Origin: Alistipes sp. | Lineage (GTDB): Bacteria > Bacteroidota > Bacteroidia > Bacteroidales > Rikenellaceae | Direction: 5' to 3' | DNA: 19,353 nt | NCBI GenBank assembly: GCA_017559685.1 | Contig: JAFYQY010000061.1 | Location: forward strand, 1-19,353 | In this document: piece by piece, positions 1-6,597 of the stretch | Numbering within the stretch: the first letter of the stretch is position 1 | How the letters are laid out: each line of letters begins with the position of its first letter | Position numbers and translations under genes: made by a program | Notes under the pieces: generated by a model | Databases searched by the model: none | What the model was told of the DNA's origin: nothing | The model's input: only the letters and a program-made list of their open reading frames with translations

Positions 1-319
1 ACACAACAAGCAAAATGATTGCTGAAAGGATAGGAATGCCGAGAACTGTACCAAATGTATTGCCAATCACACCTGCAAGAGTTATCCAGCAAATGTAATC
101 AACAAACTTGTTAATCATTCTGCGCATCATTCGTGATGGGCGGAACTGTTCCCCTCTTTTGATACTTGCTTCTACTCCGAATCGAGTGTCAGCAATGATT
201 AACACAAATGCCAGTATCAACCAAGGTAGTAGAGCATAATAAAACTCTACAAGTGGCGAGATAACTGTTGCCATCGCTCCGCTTATTATATTTCTTTCTT
301 GCATTCTTTTATTTGTCAT
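1..319 (-). CDS. Phage holin family protein (3' end outside window)
   Basis: Partial gene; I translated it directly from the minus strand. It starts with ATG at 317-319, and about 106 codons are open to the left edge with no stop. A polar start (MTNKRMQERN) is followed by a hydrophobic stretch rich in L, I, V and F (around residues 18-43). A conserved-looking block follows: ADTRFGVEAS, then KRGEQFRPSR and RMINKFVDYICW. A second hydrophobic stretch runs into the window edge. The D-x-RFG-x-x-A...R-GE...S-R pattern between membrane helices resembles the holin family of Bacteroidetes phages. Holins make holes in the inner membrane at the end of infection to release or trigger the endolysin. The gene is last in the minus-strand structural operon, 31 bases after a small membrane protein, which fits a lysis position. 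The endolysin would be expected further left. Family assignment is from motif memory, without a search. Confidence 0.72.
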   Translation of the reverse strand, partial: MTNKRMQERNIISGAMATVISPLVEFYYALLPWLILAFVLIIADTRFGVEASIKRGEQFRPSRMMRRMINKFVDYICWITLAGVIGNTFGTVLGIPILSAIILLVV

Positions 320-350
320 TTTTTTAGTGAGAGAGTCTTTCTTGTTAGAC

Positions 351-563
351 TTACTCGCCACCTCTATTTATCTCTACCCCAATCCAACCTGCGACTACCG
401 CCAAGCACATTGCGTTGGCGATGATGCCGATAAGACCTACGGTAAGGTTAGTAATCGATGTATAAATGCTACAGCCGAGCGCAAAAAGCAACCCGATGCC
501 AATGATGCCGAGGATAATCACGAACCCCCACTTGCCAAGCCACTCTGCAATCTTATTCTTCAT
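351..563 (-). CDS. Small two-helix membrane protein, possible lysis accessory
   Basis: A 70-residue protein starting with ATG (561-563) and ending in TAA. A short amphipathic N-terminus (MKNKIAEWLGKW) leads into two hydrophobic segments, around residues 12-30 and 37-62, joined by a short polar turn. The C-terminus is charged (EINRGGE). It is four bases downstream of the 65-aa gene and directly upstream of the holin. A two-TM protein beside a holin could be a second holin, an antiholin or a spanin-like partner. Nothing in the sequence decides between these, and I do not recognise a named family. Confidence 0.6.
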   Translation of the reverse strand: MKNKIAEWLGKWGFVIILGIIGIGLLFALGCSIYTSITNLTVGLIGIIANAMCLAVVAGWIGVEINRGGE

Positions 564-567
564 ATCT

Positions 568-765
568 CTACTCGTTAATTGCGTTTAATTCTTCAACCTC
601 TTTTAGCAACGCATCACGCTCCTCTGCCGATGCACCTCGCAAGCCTTCTGCGCTTGCATTCACGCCTGCGATGCGAGTCCAATAGCCTCGCTCATTGATA
701 GGCAGTTCTTCGGCTTGTGTCATATACGGAGTGCCGAAAACCTCCATCGCTACTATCTCCTTCAT
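568..765 (-). CDS. Hypothetical 65-aa protein downstream of the fibre
   Basis: Small soluble protein starting MKEIVAMEVFGTPYMT. The ATG at 763-765 is chosen over an upstream in-frame TTG at 781-783. The ATG leaves a clean 4-base gap after the fibre gene, whereas the TTG would overlap it. The N-terminal third is hydrophobic/β-like. The middle has a W-T-R-I-AGVNAS segment, and the C-terminal part is an acidic helix (EERDALLKEVEEL). There is no signal peptide or membrane segment. Its place between the fibre and the lysis genes suggests a tail accessory or fibre chaperone, but that is inference from position only. Confidence 0.6.
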   Translation of the reverse strand: MKEIVAMEVFGTPYMTQAEELPINERGYWTRIAGVNASAEGLRGASAEERDALLKEVEELNAINE

Positions 766-769
766 ATTG

Positions 770-1990
770 TTATGCGCTTGCAAGTTTTACTAATGTCTTT
801 GAGTTTAGAGCCAACTTAATGTCCGCATCTGCCATAGCCATTGCGTAAGCGGTGGAGTGCAATGTGATAGTGATTGCGCTTGTTGCGTTAGAGTTTTCTA
901 TCATAAGCAAAATAGACTCCTTTGACAATAGAGGCGAATCAGCAAAGGATATAGATTGTTTTAATGCTTTCACATCTACCGTTGTCAGTTTGGTGCAACC
1001 TGCGAACATATTGGTTGTATTGGTCGTAAGAGACATTTCTAACGGTCCACAGATTCTACGCAAATTAGAGCAGCCGTTGAAAGCATTTGCTGCATTTACA
1101 AACTGACTATTAGCCACCAGCCAACTTGTAGATATTTGGCTGGTGAAGGTAAGATTAATAAATTCAAGACATTTGTTGCTTTGAGCAAATGATGAGCCTC
1201 CACTTGTATATAATGCAAAAGAGCCATTTCTCGGTATGTTAAATCTCACCCACGCAGGATGCTGTTCAACCGAAGCATTCAGAGGTTGCGCATCATTTGG
1301 GTTGAACCTGCCCAAAAGAAATGCCTTTTTCATTTCCTCTTTCGTCACATCGACCATATCATACATCTGCCAAAAGCCTGTGGTTGCATTCCATACAGCA
1401 CCTACAGCCTCATACATATAGTGCATTGGATCTCCGCTTGGTGTAGCAGGCATAAATTCCTTGCCGAGCAACACGATATTGCCATTGGCTTTGGTAGTAA
1501 TGGTGATGCTGTCTTGCTTTGTGTCGAGAGCCTTCTCCATCTCGAACAAATGCTCATCGTATTCGCCTCTATCAACATACCCTGCGAGTTTATCTACATT
1601 AACCTTATTATTCAGCTCGCTCTCAATGCTCGGTATCTTCTGCACCAACGCCTTGTCCGCATCGGTGTAGTTGTTGTCGGATAGGTCTTTGCCTTCAACC
1701 TTATCGACTTTTTCTACGATAAGTTCTTTCAAATCCGCAACATCTCCTTCTACAAACATCAAGGCCTCTTGACTCGCCTTATTGCCAACCTCTCTCAAGT
1801 CAGCCGCAAACTCGCTCTCGCTTTTATCGTAGCCTGCTTCTTTGGCATAATCGTATGCGCTTTTGCCATCAACTCCATCTCGGCCATTTGTGCCACGAAA
1901 GATATGGCCATAGTTCAAGGTGTACTCCTCGGTGATAACCTCTGGAGTTGTATTTATTCCTGTCTTTCCAATCTTGAGATTTAATTCCAT
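770..1990 (-). CDS. Tail fibre / receptor-binding protein with LRR-like C-terminus
   Basis: A 406-residue modular protein. The N-terminal ~30 residues probably attach it to the virion. Residues about 33-70 hold a very short collagen-like element (GTNGRDGVDGKSAYDYAKEAGY), which is common in phage fibres. Residues about 85-165 are helical, with the fibre-type segments VDKVEGKDLSDNNYTDADKA and ALDTKQDSI. Residues 200-275 look like β-rich lectin or enzyme-like sequence with several W and F. Residues about 275-345 carry repeats with the pattern F-x-GC-x-x-L-x-x-I/V followed by T-x-x-MFAGCTKLTTV, like BspA-type leucine-rich repeats of Bacteroidetes surface proteins. A conserved-looking cap (SFADSPLLSKESILLMIENS) ends the protein. 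It is the last large gene of the structural operon, two bases after the 110-aa gene. Role in host recognition is inferred. Confidence 0.75.
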   Translation of the reverse strand: MELNLKIGKTGINTTPEVITEEYTLNYGHIFRGTNGRDGVDGKSAYDYAKEAGYDKSESEFAADLREVGNKASQEALMFVEGDVADLKELIVEKVDKVEGKDLSDNNYTDADKALVQKIPSIESELNNKVNVDKLAGYVDRGEYDEHLFEMEKALDTKQDSITITTKANGNIVLLGKEFMPATPSGDPMHYMYEAVGAVWNATTGFWQMYDMVDVTKEEMKKAFLLGRFNPNDAQPLNASVEQHPAWVRFNIPRNGSFALYTSGGSSFAQSNKCLEFINLTFTSQISTSWLVANSQFVNAANAFNGCSNLRRICGPLEMSLTTNTTNMFAGCTKLTTVDVKALKQSISFADSPLLSKESILLMIENSNATSAITITLHSTAYAMAMADADIKLALNSKTLVKLASA

Positions 1991-1992
1991 AT

Positions 1993-2325
1993 CTATCGTG
2001 TGTATGATTGTTTAACCTCTATGACATTTGTGGTAGACTCCTTAATTTCCTCGCCATTATAGATATTGTGCAATGCTATCTCCATAGCATACTTACCGAC
2101 TGCGAGGTTTTTGCTCTGCTCGGTTGTGAGTGTCCATACCGCCTGCTCTTGTTCCAACTCTATATCCTCCCACAAAAGCACCGCATCACCGCAAGCACAA
2201 TCCCTGCGGAACGAAGATGTTGTAGGTCGCAATGCAGCTCGCACCTTATAGTCTACAAACTCGCCATCGCCACTCTTGCGCTGTAAGGCGAATGTCAATG
2301 TTTCTCCTTGCAATATCTCTATCAT
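1993..2325 (-). CDS. Small β-sandwich-like tail/baseplate protein
   Basis: A 110-residue protein starting with ATG and ending in TAG two bases before the fibre start. It opens with the pattern ILQGETLTFALQ, followed by short alternating β-strand-like segments (VRAALRP, AVWTLTTEQS, GKYAMEIALHN, TNVIEVK). This resembles the Ig-like or BppU N-terminal-type folds found in tail and baseplate proteins. There is a Cys pair (CACGD) in a loop. No membrane segments are visible. Its position, directly before the fibre, suggests that it anchors the fibre to the particle. Fold and role are inferred and I cannot name a family with certainty. Confidence 0.6.
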   Translation of the reverse strand: MIEILQGETLTFALQRKSGDGEFVDYKVRAALRPTTSSFRRDCACGDAVLLWEDIELEQEQAVWTLTTEQSKNLAVGKYAMEIALHNIYNGEEIKESTTNVIEVKQSYTR

Positions 2326-2328
2326 AGC

Positions 2329-2793
2329 CTAAATGTATCTTAATTTTCGTGTACCAAAAGTTGGAATAACAATCGAGCGAATAGCTGACACAGTGTCAGC
2401 TGCCGATACCGAATACTGCTGTGCGAGTTGTGGTACACGAAGATTGTACCACCAGGACAACAACATATACTGCGCCACTTTCTCAAATAGAGGCGCAAGG
2501 CGTTCACTTGCGTTGCAATCCTTTGCCTCAACAGCGTATCCAAAGCCTTTATCAGAGAAAAAGTATTCAGGCGCATATCCACGAATATCTTGATACACTG
2601 CCGGTACAATCACCTTCAACTGCTCCAATAAAGCAGGGAAGTCGTCTGCTGTTACAACCATATCCTCAAATGATGTATCAATACTACCTCCCTGTTGTGT
2701 CGCAGATGCTCGAAATGCTCGAAAGTTCTGCGCTGTTTCACGCTCAACTGCGCCAAACACCTCGTTATTAAGTATCTCTACAAAATGTATCAT
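2329..2793 (-). CDS. Hypothetical virion/tail protein, 154 aa
   Basis: Starts with ATG at 2791-2793, overlapping the stop of the upstream adaptor-like gene as ATGA (4 bases), which predicts translational coupling. Ends in TAG three bases before the next start. The protein is mixed α/β with no membrane segment. A helical N-terminus is followed by F-x-D-M-V-V-T-ADDF, a segment with paired aromatics (YAPEYFFSDKGFGY), a W-rich helix (LLSWWYN) and a C-terminal basic end (TFGTRKLRYI). I do not recognise the family. Position between the adaptor candidate and the baseplate candidate suggests a neck or tail-completion protein. Confidence 0.6.
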   Translation of the reverse strand: MIHFVEILNNEVFGAVERETAQNFRAFRASATQQGGSIDTSFEDMVVTADDFPALLEQLKVIVPAVYQDIRGYAPEYFFSDKGFGYAVEAKDCNASERLAPLFEKVAQYMLLSWWYNLRVPQLAQQYSVSAADTVSAIRSIVIPTFGTRKLRYI

Positions 2794-3419
2794 AACGCTT
2801 GTAATTGTTGCTGAATTTGATTTTGTGCGAACTGCAAGCCCTGTGCATCATTCATTGCCGACAAGACAAGTTCTGCGGTCTTCCACGCAATAACACTACT
2901 CAACTGCTCTGGGTAATTTTCGGTACTTGATACGACAAAGGCTTGTGCTTTTTTGATAGTCCCGGTACTGCTGTAATACTCTAAGTTTGAACCGCCATCG
3001 CAGATAAATACGACAGGTCGTTTAGGTGTTCCCATAAGAATAGGGTCCGCTTGCTGACGATAGCGAGGGTTATCCGAGTAGAGAGCATCGGTAATAGGCA
3101 ATGCCCAATCGCTCATTTGGAAAGCGATAAGACGAACAAAGCCCGAAGGAAGTGGCACAGGGTTTACTCGCAGATGTGAGTCGTTATCAGTTTGCGAGGT
3201 GGTATTTTCACCCTCTTGTGGCTTATCCTCTTGTTTCGGCACAAACGAGATTCCTGCACCTAATGCCCTAACCGGAGCAACACGCCCAATAAAGCGTATG
3301 GCATCATCAACAAAGTCCTCGATATGAAACTCATCGATGTCTGACGACAGTGGAGTATCAGGATAGACTTCGTCAAGGCACTTATAGGCTTTTTCTACGA
3401 TTTGGGTGCGTGTTGCCAT
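2790..3419 (-). CDS. Probable head-tail adaptor (connector) protein
   Basis: A 209-residue protein. The N-terminal helix (MATRTQIVEKAYKCLDEVYPD) and the FVDDAIRFIGRVAPVRAL helix resemble the start of phage adaptor proteins that dock under the portal. A variable hydrophilic loop (about residues 60-82, rich in Q, E, N, T and S) follows. Next comes LPSGFVRLIAFQMSDWALPI, typical of the strand-helix region of podovirus adaptors, then NPRYRQQADPILMGTPKRPV. The C-terminal helix is rich in Q and L (QFAQNQIQQQLQAL). It sits five bases after the 144-aa head gene and overlaps the next gene by 4 bases. The order capsid, small head protein, adaptor is standard. Assignment is by pattern and position; a structure prediction would settle it. 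Confidence 0.5.
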   Translation of the reverse strand: MATRTQIVEKAYKCLDEVYPDTPLSSDIDEFHIEDFVDDAIRFIGRVAPVRALGAGISFVPKQEDKPQEGENTTSQTDNDSHLRVNPVPLPSGFVRLIAFQMSDWALPITDALYSDNPRYRQQADPILMGTPKRPVVFICDGGSNLEYYSSTGTIKKAQAFVVSSTENYPEQLSSVIAWKTAELVLSAMNDAQGLQFAQNQIQQQLQAL

Positions 3420-3424
3420 AGGTT

Positions 3425-3859
3425 TTAGTTGAAGTTAGGGAATATGGTGTTATACTTCTCAGCAGCCTCCTGCTTAATAGTCTCTGCCTTACGAGCACGG
3501 AACACAGTACCGTGAGTGCGCTGGCACCAATTCTGCGCAGTTGCCAAATCCACTACCGACAACTCCTCAACGATATTCTCCTTATCCTTGCAGAGTTCTC
3601 TGTAATCGACAACCTTTGGTTGCTCAGTAATCTCCTCTGGAGTGTCGTTGGTTTCACTTTGTAAATAGAACAACGAGCCAAAGCTGTTATGCTTCTTTAA
3701 CTTTTCGATAACCTCCTTATCCGAAGTGATATATCGAGCAACACCGACATTGCCAAACAATATCGGAGCCTCGAAATTTATGATTACAAGACGACCATTA
3801 TCTCGTCTAATGGTTGTGGTAAGGCATTGTGTACCTCCTGTTACAAATGTTGCTGACAT
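3425..3859 (-). CDS. Hypothetical head-associated protein after the capsid gene
   Basis: A 144-residue protein with ATG at 3857-3859. The N-terminal half is β-rich (FVTGGTQCLTTTI, RLVIINFEAPILFG, GVARYITSDKEV). It is followed by a short helix with K and N, then LFYLQSE. A charged linker (TNDTPEEITEQP) leads to a helical C-terminal part containing VDLATAQNWCQRTHG and ending FPNFN. No membrane segments. It follows the major capsid gene after a 60-base gap that holds a strong hairpin. By position it could be a head decoration, stabilisation or completion protein. The family is not recognised. Confidence 0.6.
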   Translation of the reverse strand: MSATFVTGGTQCLTTTIRRDNGRLVIINFEAPILFGNVGVARYITSDKEVIEKLKKHNSFGSLFYLQSETNDTPEEITEQPKVVDYRELCKDKENIVEELSVVDLATAQNWCQRTHGTVFRARKAETIKQEAAEKYNTIFPNFN

Positions 3860-3883
3860 ACTTATATATGTTTTATGATTAGG

Positions 3884-3914
3884 GAGTGAGGAGAGTTATC
3901 GGCTCTCCCCACCC
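3884..3914 (-). promoter_or_regulatory. Strong mRNA hairpin just after the capsid gene
   Basis: In the minus-strand transcript, the 12-base arm at 3914-3903 pairs with the arm at 3895-3884 through 12 consecutive pairs including two G-U wobbles, closing a 7-base loop (3896-3902). It starts five bases past the capsid stop codon and ends 25 bases before the next start codon. No U-tract follows, so a complete terminator is unlikely. It may instead protect the 3' end of the capsid message or mark a processing site. Pairing is seen directly; role is inferred. Confidence 0.55.
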
Positions 3915-3919
3915 AATGA

Positions 3920-5344
3920 TTATTTGAGGCAAAGGAATCCGTGAGTCTTCGGATTAGTTACCTCCAAGGTGAATGCCTCCTCCAAGAGCACATCCTCCGA
4001 GTTGCGGATACCGGCCTTCTTCAGGTCGAGGTTCTCCATTGTGAGTGGCACCTGCTCGATACGACGAATGTTTGCAGGGTCAATCAAGAATGCAGCCTTG
4101 CCATAACCTGCTACACCGAGTCCTGGGTGCATAATCGCCATCAAAGTACCGAAATTGCTCTCGATAACCTTCCAGGTGATACCCCACTTAACCTCGGTCT
4201 TGCCTGCCTCCAACTGACGAGTCCAAACACCCGAGTTGGCGAGTGCAGTAGCGAACTCTGGGCCATAAAGCAAGAGTCGCTTCTCCGAACCGTTGTTGTT
4301 CTCAAAGGCCTTCTGCATAGCGATGTTGATGTACTCCTCAACACTCTCATCGCCCTGGATATACTTCAGGATATCAAACGACAAGAGACCACGCATAAAG
4401 AGCTTACGCTTCTGCGTATTAGGGTCGATGATAGCACCATCATCAGCCGGAGCCTCGCCAAAGAGAGCTGCGTACTCAGCCTGGGCACGGAAGTCGAGGA
4501 GAGCCTGCTCCTTAAACTCTGCGATACCGTACTCTACCTCCTTATCCTGCAATGCCTGGTAGACATTCTGCGAGATTGTACAGAGGTTACGCTGGCAGAA
4601 GTTCTTTTCCTTTACAGGAGTTGCCATAGGGTCGTTGCTGATTGCAGCCTCCTGATCCTTGGCCGAAGCCATACGGCGGAGCACAACACCCGAGGTAAGC
4701 TTTGCCTTTGCAGTCGCAGCCGAAATACCCTTGCTTGTCACAACGACATCAATGGTACCAGCACCATAGTTGATATCCACGATGTGGAGTCGGAGTGGGT
4801 TTGTTGCGATAGGGTTTGCTGTATTTACAGCTGAACCCTCAACCTGCAACTGTGGGATAAACACATTCGCATCCTTCGAGAGACAGTGGCAACCATCCGA
4901 CAAGGTAATCTTGATGATATTACCTGTAGGATCTGCTGACGAGCCAATTGTTGCTGACAAGCCACGAGAGTGAATCGAGTAGAACTCAAATACATCAGAG
5001 TTAGTCTTACCCGAACCAATGTTACGCAACAATGTATCGAGAGGAGTTCGGCTTGGCTCAATCTTTGAGAGCTTCTCCGATACAGTTGCTTTGTTCATCT
5101 GAGGCTTATCCTCTGGCGATAGGCCACTCTTGCCAGTAGTTACCTCTTTGCCACCTGCTGTTGGAGCTGAACCAACAGTAGTAGAATCAGCATCTGCACC
5201 GACAAAGCCAACAGGCGCAACGGCCATCATAGCACCTGCACCCAATGCGGACTCAATATCTACGATACCGAGAACACCCAATACGGCTACAACTGCTGCA
5301 ATCACAACAGTCAAGCCCGACAAAATCTTCATTGTCTTTTTCAT
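3920..5344 (-). CDS. Major capsid protein, HK97-type fold likely
   Basis: A 474-residue protein from ATG at 5342-5344. An in-frame TTG at 5390-5392 would add 16 residues, but that stretch looks like an A/T-rich leader and would overlap the scaffold gene. The N-terminus is unusual: MKKTMKILSGLTVVIAAVVAVLG and a second hydrophobic stretch (GAGAMMAVAPVGFVGADAD), followed by a Ser/Thr/Gly-rich linker to about residue 80. The body has R-x-P-L-DTLLRNIG near residue 100, CQRNLCTISQNVYQAL around 250, a long helix (YGIAEFKEQALLDFRAQAEY), and a C-terminal half with LLLYGPEFATAL, GITWKVIESNFGTL and a terminal TLEVTNPKTHGF. This pattern fits HK97-fold capsid proteins. It follows the scaffold by 41 bases, as expected. 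The N-terminal part is probably a removable delta-like domain. Confidence 0.82.
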   Translation of the reverse strand: MKKTMKILSGLTVVIAAVVAVLGVLGIVDIESALGAGAMMAVAPVGFVGADADSTTVGSAPTAGGKEVTTGKSGLSPEDKPQMNKATVSEKLSKIEPSRTPLDTLLRNIGSGKTNSDVFEFYSIHSRGLSATIGSSADPTGNIIKITLSDGCHCLSKDANVFIPQLQVEGSAVNTANPIATNPLRLHIVDINYGAGTIDVVVTSKGISAATAKAKLTSGVVLRRMASAKDQEAAISNDPMATPVKEKNFCQRNLCTISQNVYQALQDKEVEYGIAEFKEQALLDFRAQAEYAALFGEAPADDGAIIDPNTQKRKLFMRGLLSFDILKYIQGDESVEEYINIAMQKAFENNNGSEKRLLLYGPEFATALANSGVWTRQLEAGKTEVKWGITWKVIESNFGTLMAIMHPGLGVAGYGKAAFLIDPANIRRIEQVPLTMENLDLKKAGIRNSEDVLLEEAFTLEVTNPKTHGFLCLK

Positions 5345-5385
5345 ACTTCTTTGATTATTAAATGTTTGATTAAATGGATTGTTGA

Positions 5386-6249
5386 TTACCAATTTTTGCG
5401 AGACTTACGCTTTACCTCTCCGAAGATGTCATCCTCCTCAATCTCCTCCGGCATCGTTACGCCTACTGCGCTACCACCTGTTGGGAGTCCGTCAGTCTCC
5501 GCCTCTGCACGCTCACGCTCTGCATCGATACGAGCATTCTTAGCATCGATAGCACCTGCCTCACGAGCCGACTCCATTGCCTGCTCATAGTTCATAGCAC
5601 GATAGAACACATCGAGAAATTCTCGTGTTACCACACCATTGACATAATCGGCAATCATCTTGTCGATCTTGTTGGCAAACGCCACTCCCTGCTCCTCGTC
5701 AAATGCAACCTCCGAGAAGAAATCAGAGATCACCTGCTTGCTATCCTCTGCGTTCTTGCTAAATGTCTCTCGATACTCGTCAGATTTGCGCTTGCGATCT
5801 TTTCGTGCTTCGTGCGCTGCCTGATACTCAGCATACATCTCCTCGCCCTCCAAAGGTTTGAGAGACTCCACATCGACATTTGCCGCAAGAGCAACCTCAA
5901 AAGGCTTTCCCTCCGACAAGTCCTGGATAATTGCATACAACTCTGGATACTCAGCGAGAATATCGCCTACCATACTGTCGCTTGTCGAGAGTTCATTCAA
6001 CTTCTCCTCGATGAAAGCATACAGCTCCGCATCGGTATCAAACTGCTTGCCGAACTTGTCGGCCACAAACTCTCGCAAAGAATCAATGCCCAAAGTGAGT
6101 TCTCCGCCATCTGGCATTTCAACCATACCTGCATCTACAGGCTCCTCAACAGGGGTCTCAGTAGGCGCTGTTTCCTGCTCCGGAGCTGCAACGATAATCT
6201 CTGTAATGCTCTCCGGCTGCTCTGTTTTTGTTTTGTTTTCCTTTGCCAT
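5386..6249 (-). CDS. Capsid scaffolding protein
   Basis: A 287-residue, highly charged and largely helical protein starting MAKENKTKTEQ. The first ~45 residues are disordered and rich in E, P and T. The middle (about residues 50-240) is acidic and helical with little hydrophobic core (for example REFVADKFGKQF, YAEYQAAHEARKDRKRK, AMESAREAGAIDAK, ARIDAERERAEAE). An acidic patch (EEIEEDD) is followed by a short basic tail ending EVKRKSRKNW, the usual capsid-binding element of scaffolds. It lies directly upstream of the major capsid gene in the same operon. Scaffolds guide procapsid assembly and then leave or are degraded. There is no protease motif, so a separate protease, if used, is not here. 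Confidence 0.75.
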   Translation of the reverse strand: MAKENKTKTEQPESITEIIVAAPEQETAPTETPVEEPVDAGMVEMPDGGELTLGIDSLREFVADKFGKQFDTDAELYAFIEEKLNELSTSDSMVGDILAEYPELYAIIQDLSEGKPFEVALAANVDVESLKPLEGEEMYAEYQAAHEARKDRKRKSDEYRETFSKNAEDSKQVISDFFSEVAFDEEQGVAFANKIDKMIADYVNGVVTREFLDVFYRAMNYEQAMESAREAGAIDAKNARIDAERERAEAETDGLPTGGSAVGVTMPEEIEEDDIFGEVKRKSRKNW

Positions 6250-6273
6250 AGTAAAATGAATTTTCTACAATAG

Positions 6274-6281
6274 CAAAGGTA
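6274..6281 (-). promoter_or_regulatory. Candidate -7 box for the capsid operon
   Basis: TACCTTTG on the minus strand fits the Bacteroides -7 pattern TAnnTTTG and would start transcription roughly 18 bases before the scaffold ATG. There is no TTTG at the expected -33 distance (the bases there are A/T-rich), so this is a half match. Back-to-back placement with the terminase promoter is suggestive. Confidence 0.4.
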
Positions 6282-6295
6282 TATCCTTACATTTA

Positions 6296-6327
6296 TTTGC
6301 TTATTTAATTATTTACATATAACTTTG
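6296..6327 (+). promoter_or_regulatory. Bacteroides-type promoter for the terminase operon
   Basis: TTTG at 6296-6299, a 20-base A/T-rich spacer, and TAACTTTG at 6320-6327 match the known Bacteroides consensus TTTG-N19-21-TAnnTTTG. Transcription would start near 6332-6336, about 25-30 bases before the ATG at 6361, with no Shine-Dalgarno motif in between. This promoter would drive the small terminase candidate, TerL and SSB. Confidence 0.7.
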
Positions 6328-6333
6328 CAGTGA

Positions 6334-6351
6334 ATGTGATAAAAATCACAT
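6334..6351. promoter_or_regulatory. Perfect inverted repeat, CRP/FNR-like operator
   Basis: Two 7-base arms (ATGTGAT / ATCACAT) flank AAAA. The core reads TGTGA-N6-TCACA, identical to the classical CRP-family half-site arrangement. It sits at or just after the predicted transcription start of the terminase operon and before its first ATG. A protein bound here would block transcription. As RNA it could form a 7-bp hairpin in the leader. Confidence 0.5.
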
Positions 6352-6360
6352 CGAAGAAAT

Positions 6361-6597
6361 ATGAATGGCTATGAAAAGGCAAATCCTCGCTCCAACAGGG
6401 CGATAAATCTACACAAGGAGATTTTCAGGCGTTATCAAGAGTTGCAAAGAAAAAAAAAGGAGGATAGTCCTACCGAAGCAAGGTTTCTTTCTGTATCATA
6501 CTACGCTGAGGTTTTATCACAAGACCCACTTATCGGATTACAACCCTACACCATTGTTCGCATTATCAATAGTTTTATCAAGGGTAGGCGCAAATGA
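6361..6597 (+). CDS. Small HTH-like protein, candidate terminase small subunit
   Basis: A 78-residue basic protein (ends FIKGRRK; also RKKK at residues 30-35). Helical throughout: AINLHKEIFRRYQELQ, then a helix-turn-helix-like unit around residues 45-74 (SVSYYAEVLSQDP...QPYTIVRIINSF). Its stop overlaps the TerL start as ATGA, so the two are translationally coupled. A small DNA-binding protein immediately before TerL is the usual place of the small terminase subunit, which recognises the packaging start site. At 78 residues it is shorter than most. A regulator of the operon is the main alternative. Confidence 0.5.
   Translation: MNGYEKANPRSNRAINLHKEIFRRYQELQRKKKEDSPTEARFLSVSYYAEVLSQDPLIGLQPYTIVRIINSFIKGRRK

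Noticed and set aside
766..783. A longer start for the 65-aa gene at 783
   Set aside because: The codon is TTG and overlaps the end of the fibre gene by 14 bases. The ATG at 765 gives the short spacing seen elsewhere in this operon.
770..1250. Diversity-generating retroelement variable region in the fibre
   Set aside because: No reverse transcriptase gene and no near-identical template repeat are visible in the window, and the fibre end looks like leucine-rich repeats rather than a C-type lectin fold.
3941..4834. A long (297-codon) open frame on the plus strand
   Set aside because: It lies entirely antisense to the major capsid gene. The translation is rich in L, C and S with no domain pattern, while the minus-strand frame has clear capsid features. 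It is a shadow of codon bias.
5345..5392. A longer capsid protein starting at 5392
   Set aside because: The codon there is TTG. The added stretch resembles an untranslated A/T-rich leader and overlaps the scaffold gene. ATG at 5344 gives a Met-Lys-Lys start.
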